DNA of 64,000 bases from Nonomuraea turcica (GTDB lineage Bacteria > Actinomycetota > Actinomycetes > Streptosporangiales > Streptosporangiaceae). Below the pieces are notes generated by a model. That model made no database searches, was not told where the DNA came from, and saw only the letters and a program-made list of their open reading frames with translations. The stretch is from assembly GCF_030718205.1 (NCBI RefSeq), contig NZ_JAUZQF010000021.1, positions 124,001 through 188,000 of the forward strand, written 5' to 3'. The translations under genes and the position numbers were made by a program. Shown here one piece after another: positions 31,911 through 39,684 of this stretch (position 1 is the first letter of the stretch; the number at the start of each line of letters is the position of its first letter).

Positions 31911-33887
31911 GTGAGCGCATTTACTGACATACGTGAATATGTGGCCATTCCCCGGGTTCTCTCGCTGCGGCTCTCTCCTGACGGCTCCAGGCTGATCTCG
32001 ACAGTCCAGTCACTCAACCCCGACGGCAAGTCGTACGGCACCGCGCTCTGGGCGATCCCGCTGGACGGCGAGCCCTACCGCCTCACCCGCTCCGCCAAGG
32101 GCGAGTCGGCCGCCGTCTTCACGGCCACGGGCGATGTGCTGTTCACCTCCGCCCGCCCCGACCCCACCGTCAAGGACTCCACCGACGAGGTCCCCGCGCT
32201 CTGGCTGCTGCCCCGCGCCGGCGGCGAGTCCCGCCAGGTGGCCACCAGGCCCGGCGGGATCAGCGGGATCCGCACCGCGGGTGACGTGGTCGTCTTCGCC
32301 GCCGACGTGCTGGACGGCGAGGAGGCGGCCGAGGAGGACAAGCGCAAGGATCGCAAGGAGGCCGGGATCAGCGCGATCCTGCACGAGGGCAACCCGGTCC
32401 GCTACTGGGACCACGACCTCGGCCCCGGCCGCCCCCGGCTGTTCGCCGCGCGGCTCGGCGACGACCGGCTGGAGGACGTGCGCGACCTGACGCCCGACGC
32501 GGGCGCCGCGCTGCGTGACGCCGCGTTCGAGCTGACGCCCGACGGCGCCGGTGTGATCACCACGTGGCGCGCGTACCTGCCGAAGGGTGAGACGCGTACC
32601 GACCTCGTCGTCATCGACGTGGCCACCGGTCAGCGGCGCACGCTGCTCAGCGACGACGCGCACGATTTCGACGGCCCCATCGCGATCTCCCCGGACGGCA
32701 CTCGCGTGGCCTGCGCCCGCGATCGGCACACCGGGTGGGACGTCTCGGCCAGGAGCGAGCTTTGGATCGCCGACCTGGCCACCGGCGAGGGCCAGGCCTA
32801 CGCGCCCGACCTGTTCCCCGGCGACCTCGAGTGGGCGCCGGACTCCTCGGCCGTCTACGTGGCGGCCGACCATCAGGGGCGCCGCCCGATCTTCCGCGTC
32901 CCGCTGGACGGGGAAGTTACCAGGCTCACCGGGGACGACGCCGCCTACATCGGGCTCAACGCCTCCGCCGACGGCCGCTTCGTGTACGCGCTGCGCAGCG
33001 CGGTCAACCTCGCCCCCGCCCCCGCCAGGCTCGACGTGGCCACCGGCGAGATCATCGACCTGCCCTCGCCCGCCCCGCGCCCCGACGTACGCGGCACGCT
33101 CACCGAGATCTCGGCCACCGCCGACGACGGCGCGACGATCCGCGGCTGGCTCGCGCTGCCCGAAGGCGCCTCCGCCGCCGATCCGGCGCCGTTCCTGCTG
33201 TTCATCCACGGCGGCCCCGTCGCCTCCTGGAACGACTGGCAGTGGCGCTGGCAGGCCTGGATCATGGCCCAGCACGGTTACGCCGTGTTGATGCCGGACC
33301 CGTGTCTGTCCACCGGTTACGGTCAGGACATGATCGATCGCGGCTGGGGCAACTGGGGCCCGCGCACCCAGGCCGACCTCGACGCGATCGTGGACGTGGC
33401 CCTGGCCAGGGATGACATCGACAGTGAGCGCATCGCCGCGCTGGGCGGCTCGTTCGGCGGCTACATGGCCAACTGGCTCGCCGGCCACACCGACCGCTAC
33501 AAGGCCATCGTCACCCACGCGTCACTGTGGAACCTCGACCAGTTCGCCGGCACCACCGACGCCCCGATGTACTGGCAGCGCGAGTTCGGCGCGCCCGGCT
33601 CCGAGCGATACGAGCTGCTGTCCCCGCATGTCGCCCTCGACAAGATCACCACGCCGATGCTCGTGATCCACGGCGACAAGGACTACCGCGTGCCGATCGG
33701 CGAGGCCCTGCGCCTGTGGTGGGACCTGCGGCGCACCGAGGTCGACGCGAAGTTCCTGTACTTCCCCGACGAGAACCACTGGATCCTGAAGCCGGGCAAC
33801 ATCGTCGCCTGGTACGAAACGGTGCTCGCCTTCTTGGGCCAGCACGTGCTCGGCCAGGAGTGGAAGCGCCCGGACTCGGTGGCATGA
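31911..33887 (+). CDS. S9 family prolyl oligopeptidase-type serine peptidase
   Basis: Cytoplasmic peptidase of 658 residues: an N-terminal beta-propeller (about 1-390, repeated ISPDG / LSPDG blades) and a C-terminal alpha/beta hydrolase domain. The catalytic triad is visible as Ser in GGSFGGYMAN (near 513), Asp in IHGDKDYRVP (near 586) and His in DENHWI (near 621). It resembles acylaminoacyl-/dipeptidyl-peptidases. There is no signal peptide. GTG start at 31911. The stop overlaps the start of the monophosphatase gene, so the two are coupled. Confidence 0.9.
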   Translation: MSAFTDIREYVAIPRVLSLRLSPDGSRLISTVQSLNPDGKSYGTALWAIPLDGEPYRLTRSAKGESAAVFTATGDVLFTSARPDPTVKDSTDEVPALWLLPRAGGESRQVATRPGGISGIRTAGDVVVFAADVLDGEEAAEEDKRKDRKEAGISAILHEGNPVRYWDHDLGPGRPRLFAARLGDDRLEDVRDLTPDAGAALRDAAFELTPDGAGVITTWRAYLPKGETRTDLVVIDVATGQRRTLLSDDAHDFDGPIAISPDGTRVACARDRHTGWDVSARSELWIADLATGEGQAYAPDLFPGDLEWAPDSSAVYVAADHQGRRPIFRVPLDGEVTRLTGDDAAYIGLNASADGRFVYALRSAVNLAPAPARLDVATGEIIDLPSPAPRPDVRGTLTEISATADDGATIRGWLALPEGASAADPAPFLLFIHGGPVASWNDWQWRWQAWIMAQHGYAVLMPDPCLSTGYGQDMIDRGWGNWGPRTQADLDAIVDVALARDDIDSERIAALGGSFGGYMANWLAGHTDRYKAIVTHASLWNLDQFAGTTDAPMYWQREFGAPGSERYELLSPHVALDKITTPMLVIHGDKDYRVPIGEALRLWWDLRRTEVDAKFLYFPDENHWILKPGNIVAWYETVLAFLGQHVLGQEWKRPDSVA

Positions 33888-34708
33888 TGACTGATCTCAT
33901 GGGCTCGGGAACTCCGCTGCCTTCGGACTTCCTGAGACTGGCCGAGGACATCGCCCGCGAGGCGGGGGACATGCTGCTCGCCAAGCGGCCCACGATGTCG
34001 GAGGAGATCGAGACCAAGTCCAGCCCCACCGACGTGGTCACCGCCCTGGACAGGGCCTCTGAGGAGCTCATCCGCGCGCGCATCCAGGCCGCCAGGCCCG
34101 GTGACCGCATCCTCGGCGAGGAGGCCGGCGAGGCGCCGGGCGAGTCCGACGTCCGATGGATCGTCGACCCCGTCGACGGCACGGTCAACTTCCTGTACGG
34201 CCTGCCGGACTGGGCGGTGTCGATCGCCGTCGAGGTCGGCGGCCAGGTCGTGGCCGGCGTGGTGAACGTCCCGATGCGCGGCGAGGTCTACACGGCCGCG
34301 CGCGGCGAGGGCGCCTGGCTCGGCGGCGAGCGGCTGCGCTGCAACACCGGGGTTCCGCTGGCGCAGGCGCTGGTCGCGACCGGGTTCGGCTACGGGGCGG
34401 CCAGGCGGGTGGTGCAGGGCCAGGTGGTGGCGGCGGTGCTGCCGCGGGTGCGTGACATCAGGCGCGGCGGCTCCTCCGCCCTCGACATGTGCTCGGTGGC
34501 GGCCGGGCGGGTGGACGCGTACTTCGAGCGCGGCATCAACCCGTGGGACTACGCCGCCGCCGGCCTGGTGGCGACCGAGTCCGGGGCCAGGCTCGGCGGG
34601 CTGCGCGGCAAGCCGGTGAGCCCCGAGTTCGCCGTCTGCGCCGCACCCGGGCTGTTCGAGGAGCTGCACGACCTGCTGGTGACGCTGGATCCCGAGCGCG
34701 ACGCGTGA
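33884..34708 (+). CDS. suhB: Inositol monophosphatase family protein (SuhB-like)
   Basis: Mg-dependent phosphatase of the IMPase/FBPase superfamily, 274 residues. Motifs are GEEAGE (metal Glu), WIVDPVDGTVNFLYGLPDW (metal Asp residues), and the C-terminal NPWDYAAAGLVATESGA. It may dephosphorylate inositol-1-phosphate for phosphatidylinositol and mycothiol synthesis, which would fit the mycothiol-using enzymes at the left of the window. The ATG at 33884 overlaps the peptidase stop; an ATG one codon later is equally possible. In mycobacteria suhB sits in the same extended neighbourhood as DUF4193 and dut. Confidence 0.87.
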   Translation: MMTDLMGSGTPLPSDFLRLAEDIAREAGDMLLAKRPTMSEEIETKSSPTDVVTALDRASEELIRARIQAARPGDRILGEEAGEAPGESDVRWIVDPVDGTVNFLYGLPDWAVSIAVEVGGQVVAGVVNVPMRGEVYTAARGEGAWLGGERLRCNTGVPLAQALVATGFGYGAARRVVQGQVVAAVLPRVRDIRRGGSSALDMCSVAAGRVDAYFERGINPWDYAAAGLVATESGARLGGLRGKPVSPEFAVCAAPGLFEELHDLLVTLDPERDA

Positions 34709-34718
34709 GCTGACAGGG

Positions 34719-34751
34719 GAAACGGCCGGAGCCAGGGGCTCCGGCCGTTTC
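34719..34751. terminator. Bidirectional terminator after suhB
   Basis: A perfect 14-base-pair stem, GAAACGGCCGGAGC / GCTCCGGCCGTTTC, with a CAGGG loop. It sits between the convergent ends of suhB (34708) and the small gene (34758). The GTTTC side gives a short T run in the plus direction and the left side mirrors it. Confidence 0.85.
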
Positions 34752-34757
34752 GCGTGG

Positions 34758-34922
34758 CTAGCGGGGCAACGCGATGCCGTGATCGTCCGCCAGTCGGCGC
34801 AGGTCCTCGATCTCGGCGGTGAGCGTGTCGGCGAGGTATTCGTCGCCGACGCTTCGGGCCTCCCGAAGGCCCTCATAAGCCTGGTCGAGGCGGTGTTCGA
34901 TCGTGGTCGTGAACTCGCCCAT
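34758..34922 (-). CDS. Small conserved-looking protein, 54 residues
   Basis: Unrecognised short gene. It reads MGEFTTTIEHRLDQAYEG, then a charged helical stretch with DEYLADTLTAEIEDLRRLA and the end HGIALPR (shown in parts). The ATG at 34922 follows AGAAGG at good spacing, the stop abuts the terminator at 34751, and third codon positions follow the genome. The composition predicts two amphipathic helices, like a small helical hairpin or coiled coil. I recall similar ~50-60-residue proteins in actinomycetes, but no function. Small size makes it easy to miss in automatic annotation. Confidence 0.75.
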   Translation of the reverse strand: MGEFTTTIEHRLDQAYEGLREARSVGDEYLADTLTAEIEDLRRLADDHGIALPR

Positions 34923-34967
34923 CTCACCTTCTCTCTAGGGGTTCGGTCCGTGTCCGGGCGATAGGCG

Positions 34968-34997
34968 CCCATTGCCGGTCGATGTCCTGGCAATGGG
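34968..34997. other. Hairpin upstream of the small gene and response regulator
   Basis: CCCATTGCC (34968-34976) pairs perfectly with GGCAATGGG (34989-34997) around a 12-base loop, and GU pairs extend the stem. It lies in the 234-base divergent region between the 54-residue gene and the response regulator gene. It could be an operator or a leader hairpin. Confidence 0.4.
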
Positions 34998-35156
34998 TGT
35001 CCCGCAGGCATACCCCGGGTCCTCGCCCTCCGAAACATGAATTTCTCTGTGCCCCGCCTCCCCTGGCGGTCACCAACCCCTGAACATGCCTTACCGTGCG
35101 CTTATCGAGGCTGTGGGCAGAATGAGTGCCCAGAATCGGAGAGAGGTGTATCAGGC

Positions 35157-35810
35157 GTGCGCGTGCTGGTGGTAGAGGATGAGCGGGTGCTCGCCGACGC
35201 GATCGCGACTGGGCTGCGGCGCGAGGCCATGGCGGTGGACGTGGCCTACGACGGCGGTGGCGCGCTCGAGCGGACCTCCTACATCGACTACGACGTGATC
35301 GTGCTGGACCGTGACCTTCCGGTCGTGCACGGGGACGAGGTGTGCCGGCAGCTCGTCGAGCAGCGCTCCGCCTCGCGGATCCTCATGCTGACCGCGTCGG
35401 GCGACGTGGACGACAAGGTCGAGGGGCTCGGTCTGGGGGCCGACGACTATCTGGCCAAGCCGTTCGTGTTCATCGAGCTGGTGGCCAGGGTGCGGGCGCT
35501 CGGCCGCCGCTCGGCGCCCGCCCTGCCGCCCGTGCTGGAGCGGGGCGGCATCCGGCTGGACCCGGGCAAGCGGCTGGTAGAGCGCGACGGCAGGGAGGTC
35601 GTGCTGACCAAGAAGGAGTTCGCGGTCCTGGAAGAGCTGATGCGCGCCGAGGGCGCCGTGGTCAGTCAGGAGGACCTGCTGGACAAGGCGTGGGACGAGA
35701 ACATCGACCCGTTCACGAACGTGGTCCGGGTGACCATGATGACGCTGCGGAAGAAGCTGGGCGAGCCTCAGGTGATCGAGACTGTGCCCGGGGTTGGGTA
35801 CAAGCTGTGA
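35157..35810 (+). CDS. cutR: OmpR/PhoB-family response regulator, CutR-like
   Basis: Two-component response regulator of 217 residues, the same length as Streptomyces CutR and very similar along it. The receiver domain has EDE at 7-9, the phosphoacceptor Asp51 in VLDRDLP, and the Lys in YLAKPF. The winged-helix DNA-binding domain includes LTKKEFAVLEELM and NIDPFTNVVRVTMMTLRKKLG. The GTG at 35157 gives the conserved start VRVLVVEDE with GAGAGGTG upstream; an extension to 35037 is not conserved. It overlaps the kinase gene by four bases (GTGA). Confidence 0.87.
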   Translation: MRVLVVEDERVLADAIATGLRREAMAVDVAYDGGGALERTSYIDYDVIVLDRDLPVVHGDEVCRQLVEQRSASRILMLTASGDVDDKVEGLGLGADDYLAKPFVFIELVARVRALGRRSAPALPPVLERGGIRLDPGKRLVERDGREVVLTKKEFAVLEELMRAEGAVVSQEDLLDKAWDENIDPFTNVVRVTMMTLRKKLGEPQVIETVPGVGYKL

Positions 35811-37114
35811 CAGAGGGGCCAGAGCGCCAGACAGGGCCGACGCATCCGATGATCAGCCCGCATTCGGCGCGGAAAGCGACACACGTGCAGGAGGCGCCGC
35901 CACCCAGCGGCCCTCCGGTGTGGGACGGCCCGCCCCCGCCGACGCGCCCGCAGGTTCCACGCACCACCATAGAGCGTGTGAAGGAGCTTCCGAGCAAGGT
36001 CAGCATCAGATGGCGACTGACGCTCACCTACGGCGCGCTCGTCTTCGCGGCCGCGGCCGTGCTGATCTTTTCGGTCTATGCCATCATCGGCACCGCCATC
36101 AGCTCGGCCTGGCCCAGCATCGACTTGGGGCTGGGTCCCCTCGATGACGCCAAGCTGCAGATCAGCTGGCGGCAGTTCCAGCAGCAGGCGATTGCGAACG
36201 CCAGGGACGCGTTGTTCGGCAGCGCCTTCCTCGCGCTAATCGGCGTGGGCATCCTGGCGCTCATCATCGGCTACTTCGTGGCCGACCGCGCGCTGAAGCC
36301 GGTGGCTCAGATGACCGCCACCGCGCGCAAGCTGTCCGAGAGCACCCTGGCCCACCAGCGCATCGACCTGCAGGGCCCCAACGACGAGCTGAAGGAGCTG
36401 GCCGACACCTTCGACGCCATGCTCACCAGGCTCAACATCGCCTTCGACACCCAGCGCAGATTCGTGGCCAACGCCTCCCACGAATTGCGCACCCCTCTCA
36501 CCATTAACCGGACGGTCCTGGAGATCGCCCTGTCGGATCCGGAGGCGTCGGAGGATCTCAAAGCGCTCGGCCGTACCCTCTTGGAAGTCAACGCGCGTAA
36601 CGAGAAGCTCATCGAGGGGCTGTTGCTGCTCGCCAGGAGCGAGCGCGAACTCGCCGTACGCAAACCGGTCGACGTCCGAGAAGTCGCTCAGACGGCCGTG
36701 GAACAGCTCACACCCTTCGCCGAGGAACACGGCGTCACCCTGACGACCGAACTGGTCAGCGCGCCTACCATAGGCGATCCGGTGCTCTTGGAGCGCTCCG
36801 TCAGCAACCTGCTCGAGAACGCGGTCAAGTACAACATTCCTGAAAATGGAAAAGTCTGGATCCGGACGGGAATGGTGGACGGTGTCTTGGTTGTTCAGGT
36901 GGCCAACATGGGGCAACATGTCCCGGCATACGAGGTGAACAGCCTGTTCGAGCCGTTCAGGAGGCTCAACGCCGACCGCGTGGATTCGGCCAAGGGAGCG
37001 GGTCTCGGGCTGTCCATCGTCCGTGCGGTCGTACAGGCGCACGGCGGAAATGTGGCCGCCGTGCCCAGAGATGGCGGAGGACTTGTGGTGACGATTCGGC
37101 TGCCGAGGCGCTGA
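35807..37114 (+). CDS. cutS: Sensor histidine kinase, CutS-like
   Basis: Membrane kinase of 435 residues, partner of the upstream regulator. After a Pro-rich cytoplasmic leader come transmembrane helix 1 (WRLTLTYGALVFAAAAVLIF, near residue 70), a short extracellular loop of about 50 residues, helix 2 (FLALIGVGILALIIGYFV), a HAMP linker, the phosphoacceptor His in FVANASHELRTPL (near 225), and an ATPase domain with NLLENAVKYN and GAGLGLSIVRAVV. The extracellular loop contains no cysteine. Start GTG at 35807 overlaps the regulator stop. The stimulus is not evident from sequence. Confidence 0.87.
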   Translation: MTEGPERQTGPTHPMISPHSARKATHVQEAPPPSGPPVWDGPPPPTRPQVPRTTIERVKELPSKVSIRWRLTLTYGALVFAAAAVLIFSVYAIIGTAISSAWPSIDLGLGPLDDAKLQISWRQFQQQAIANARDALFGSAFLALIGVGILALIIGYFVADRALKPVAQMTATARKLSESTLAHQRIDLQGPNDELKELADTFDAMLTRLNIAFDTQRRFVANASHELRTPLTINRTVLEIALSDPEASEDLKALGRTLLEVNARNEKLIEGLLLLARSERELAVRKPVDVREVAQTAVEQLTPFAEEHGVTLTTELVSAPTIGDPVLLERSVSNLLENAVKYNIPENGKVWIRTGMVDGVLVVQVANMGQHVPAYEVNSLFEPFRRLNADRVDSAKGAGLGLSIVRAVVQAHGGNVAAVPRDGGGLVVTIRLPRR

Positions 37115-37424
37115 CCGCGGTTGGTCCTGGAACGTTCGTCAGCGTGTTGATGGACGGGGGGAGTCTCGTTCTCGCCGTACATGTGGTTGGATGTGCCGTC
37201 GAACACGGTGGTGCATGGCGCCAAGGCTGTGGGTTTCGCCATATTTGGCTAACCATTGCCGACGGCAGCAGGCCCTGACGTGTTGGGAGGTTCGTTGTCC
37301 GTTCCGGCGGGGTACCCATGGGAAATCTCCCCGGGCGGAACGGGCACAAGATGGGTCTCCTGGACGTTAGTAGAGCGCGCAACGAGCGCGAAGACTTATA
37401 GATGAGGGGGATGGAGTAAGCACA
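37115..37424. other. 310-base gap before the DUF4193 gene with a structured leader
   Basis: No gene supported. Its main feature is an inverted repeat: CCGTTCCG (37299-37306) pairs with CGGAACGG (37336-37343), and inside it GGGG/CCCC and the palindrome CCCATGGG can pair further. It lies about 80-125 bases before the DUF4193 ATG, too far from the kinase stop for an ordinary terminator, so a leader element or small RNA is possible. Confidence 0.4.
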
Positions 37425-37724
37425 ATGGCTACCGACTACGACAGCCCGCGCAAGACAGACGACGACCTGGGGGAGGACAGTCTCCAGGAACTGCAGGCGC
37501 GGCGCACCGACAAGTCGTCTGGCAGCATCGACATCGACGAGACCGACCTGGCCGAGTCGCTCGAGCTGCCCGGTGCGGACCTGTCGAATGAAGAGCTCTC
37601 CCTGCGGGTGATTCCCCGCCAGGCCGACGAGTTCACCTGCTCGCGCTGCTTCCTGGTGCACCACCGCAGTCAGCTGGCTTCTGAGAAGAACGGCCAGCAG
37701 GTCTGCCGGGAGTGCGCCGCCTGA
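37425..37724 (+). CDS. DUF4193 family zinc-ribbon protein
   Basis: A 99-residue actinobacteria-specific protein of unknown function, homologous (from memory) to mycobacterial Rv2699c. The N-terminal half is acidic and likely disordered (DLAESLELPGADLS). The C-terminal half has a CxxC-x(n)-CxxC zinc-ribbon pattern: FTCSRCFLVHHRSQL and VCREC. This architecture recalls small RNA polymerase- or ribosome-associated proteins, but that is a guess. The ATG is preceded by GGAG. Confidence 0.9.
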   Translation: MATDYDSPRKTDDDLGEDSLQELQARRTDKSSGSIDIDETDLAESLELPGADLSNEELSLRVIPRQADEFTCSRCFLVHHRSQLASEKNGQQVCRECAA

Positions 37725-37732
37725 TCGCCGTG

Positions 37733-37771
37733 GCTCAGGGTACGACAGCAGCGAGCCGGCGAACCCTGAGC
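37733..37771 (+). terminator. Hairpin after the DUF4193 gene
   Basis: GCTCAGGGT pairs with ACCCTGAGC (nine base pairs) over a 21-base loop, nine bases after the DUF4193 stop and 28 before the next start. The large loop makes it a modest terminator or an attenuator. Confidence 0.5.
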
Positions 37772-37798
37772 GGTCGACAATGAGGACGGAGGCATCGC

Positions 37799-38599
37799 GT
37801 GGCCGTACCGGAGAACGACCGTCAACAACCGGGCAACGAGATCGCCGACCCCGACAAAGAGGTCGGCGAGCTCGTCGGAAAACTCACCGAGCCCGGTGAG
37901 CTCGAGCCGGCCGAGCGGCGCAGGCTGCTCGGCCGTCTAGCCCAGGCTCTGTCCGCGGGAGCGAAAAGGGCACGCGTGACCGGCGCGGGCCGGGGCCGCT
38001 GGCTGGCAGACGTCTTCCTCAACATCGCCCCGCGCATTCCGATCCGCGACCTGCACACCCTCTCCGAGCATCATCACGGCCTGACCGGCGAGCAACTCGC
38101 CGACGATCTGGTGCGCACGGCGCAGAAGGCCACGATGACGGTGGGCGCCATCGGCGGAGCGCTCGCGGCGGCCGAGTTCGCCGCACCACCTCTCCTGCTC
38201 TCCGCCCCCGCGCAGCTCGTCGCCGAGACCATCGTCGTCGCCGCCATCGAGGTGAAACTCCTCGCCGAGCTGCACGAGGTCTACGGCGTACGCGTCGAGG
38301 GCACCGGCACCCAGCGCGCCTTCGTCTTCACCTCCGCCTGGGCCAGACAACGCGGGATTGACCCCCTCGCTCCCGCGTCCGTCTCCCTCGCCTTCGGCGC
38401 GGCCGCCAAGACCGCCCTTCGTAACCGCCTCCTGCGGACCCTCGGCCGCCATCTGACCACGCTCGGCCCGTTCCTCACCGGGGCGGTCGCCGGCGGCGCG
38501 CTCAACAGGGCCGCCACCAAGAGGCTGGCCGAGGCCGTGCGCAATGACCTGCGTGGCAGGCTGCCCCCGCCGCCGCGCCGGGACGAGCTATCGCCGTAG
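37799..38599 (+). CDS. Actinobacterial protein of unknown function with hydrophobic core
   Basis: A 266-residue product I do not recognise. The N-terminal 60 residues are charged; a central Ala/Leu-rich part (MTVGAIGGALAAAEFAAPPLLL, split here as MTVGAIGGALAAA and PPLLLSAPAQLVAE) and a second one (LTTLGPFLTGAVAGGALN) look membrane-associated. Between them is IEVKLLAELHEVYG, and the end is basic and Pro-rich. The alternation of hydrophobic helices with ELHEVYG recalls EcsC-like proteins, with low certainty. GTG start at 37799 with ACGGAGG upstream. The last 12 bases overlap the convergent TetR gene. Confidence 0.65.
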   Translation: MAVPENDRQQPGNEIADPDKEVGELVGKLTEPGELEPAERRRLLGRLAQALSAGAKRARVTGAGRGRWLADVFLNIAPRIPIRDLHTLSEHHHGLTGEQLADDLVRTAQKATMTVGAIGGALAAAEFAAPPLLLSAPAQLVAETIVVAAIEVKLLAELHEVYGVRVEGTGTQRAFVFTSAWARQRGIDPLAPASVSLAFGAAAKTALRNRLLRTLGRHLTTLGPFLTGAVAGGALNRAATKRLAEAVRNDLRGRLPPPPRRDELSP

Positions 38600-39184
38600 G
38601 CCGCCGAAGGCCATCTTGACCAGCCCGTCGGCCAGGTCCTCCGCCGAGGCGCCCGGCACCGGCCGATACCACTCCGCGATCGAGTTGACCGTGCCGAACA
38701 GCAGCCTCGTCAGCAGCGCCGGGTCCACGTCAGGGCGGACGGTCCCCTCCTCCGCCGCCGCCCTGACCAGCCCGCCGACGAAAACATCGAACTCCTGCCG
38801 CCGCTCCAGCGCCGCCAGCTCGGTCGCGCTGTTGCCGCGCACCCTGAGCAGCAGCGTCACGTAGGGCAGCCGGTCGATGAGCAGCCGCACGCTCTGCCGC
38901 ACCACCCACTCCAGACGGTCGATCGCCGGGCCCGTGGCCGCCCGCTCGTCGGCGGTCAGCTCGAACAGCCCGTCCAGCGCCCGCTCGAGCGCCCGCGCCA
39001 GCAACTGCTCCTTGCCCGGCACGTGGTAGTAGATCGCCGACTTGGTGACGCCGAGCGCCCTGGCCAGGTCCTCCATGCTCGTCCCGTCGTAGCCGCGCTC
39101 GTTGAAGACGCCCACGGCGATCGACAACACGGACTCGGGATCATGCCCGCGCCGGCGCGAAGGGGCGGAGGTGGGGGTAACCAT
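38588..39184 (-). CDS. TetR/AcrR-family regulator, probable PaaR-like
   Basis: Regulator of 198 residues: N-terminal helix-turn-helix (GTSMEDLARALGVTKSAIYYHV, in parts GTSMEDLARALG and KSAIYYHVPGKEQLL) and a larger ligand-binding part. It is four bases downstream of paaI, so the two form an operon, divergent from paaN. A palindrome of the PaaR type lies between. TetR proteins in this position in actinobacteria and proteobacteria repress phenylacetate genes and respond to phenylacetyl-CoA; that role is inferred here. Confidence 0.82.
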   Translation of the reverse strand: MVTPTSAPSRRRGHDPESVLSIAVGVFNERGYDGTSMEDLARALGVTKSAIYYHVPGKEQLLARALERALDGLFELTADERAATGPAIDRLEWVVRQSVRLLIDRLPYVTLLLRVRGNSATELAALERRQEFDVFVGGLVRAAAEEGTVRPDVDPALLTRLLFGTVNSIAEWYRPVPGASAEDLADGLVKMAFGGLRR

Positions 39185-39188
39185 ATGC

Positions 39189-39602
39189 CTAATTATCCTG
39201 ACGCGAGTCGATGACCTGTCTCAGCTCCCGGCTCCGGCCGCGGAACTCGGCGACCACCTGTCCGTCCGGCCCGCGTACCGTGATGTCGTAGATGCCGCTG
39301 CGGCCGTAGCGGGTCCGCTCGGCGGCCTCGGCCACCAGCACGTCGCCCTCGCGGGCGGGGGAGACGAACGTGATCTCCGCGCCCGCCGCCACCGTCACGG
39401 GGCCGCGCGTGTTGCACGCGCAGGCGAAGGCCGTGTCGGCCAGCAGGAAGACGTAGCCGCCGTGGCACAGCCCGTGCCCGTTGATCATCTGGCCGGTCAC
39501 CGTCATGCGGCACACCGCCCGGCCCTCCGCCAGCTCCGTCAGCTCGATGCCCAGGGCCGCGGAGGCGGTGTCGGCGTCCATCATGCGACGCGCGCTTTCC
39601 AA
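39189..39602 (-). CDS. paaI: PaaI-type hydroxyphenylacetyl-CoA thioesterase
   Basis: Hotdog-fold acyl-CoA thioesterase of 137 residues that clears blocked CoA esters in the phenylacetyl-CoA pathway. The family active-site stretch NGHGLCHGGYVFLLAD (Asp/Gly positions near residues 42-57) is intact, followed by FACACNTRG and the strand AGAEITFVSPAREGD. It is divergent from paaN and upstream of the TetR gene. Other phenylacetate genes (paaABCDE, paaK) are not in the window. Confidence 0.88.
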   Translation of the reverse strand: MESARRMMDADTASAALGIELTELAEGRAVCRMTVTGQMINGHGLCHGGYVFLLADTAFACACNTRGPVTVAAGAEITFVSPAREGDVLVAEAAERTRYGRSGIYDITVRGPDGQVVAEFRGRSRELRQVIDSRQDN

Positions 39603-39624
39603 CGCAGGTCTCCCTTGTCAACTG

Positions 39625-39638
39625 ACCGAATGTTCGGT
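39625..39638. promoter_or_regulatory. Candidate TetR operator between paaI and paaN
   Basis: ACCGAATGTTCGGT is a perfect inverted repeat of ACCGAA and TTCGGT around TG. It is 23 bases before the paaI start and 47 before paaN, and resembles the ACCG-N6-CGGT pattern of PaaR sites. Confidence 0.6.
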
Positions 39639-39684
39639 AAACACTTCACCGTCTGGTCGATCTCTGTCAAGACGGTGAGCAACC

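Noticed and set aside
34779..34964. A 61-codon plus-strand frame over the 54-residue gene
   Set aside because: The minus strand has the ribosome site, the terminator and the helical protein; this is its shadow.
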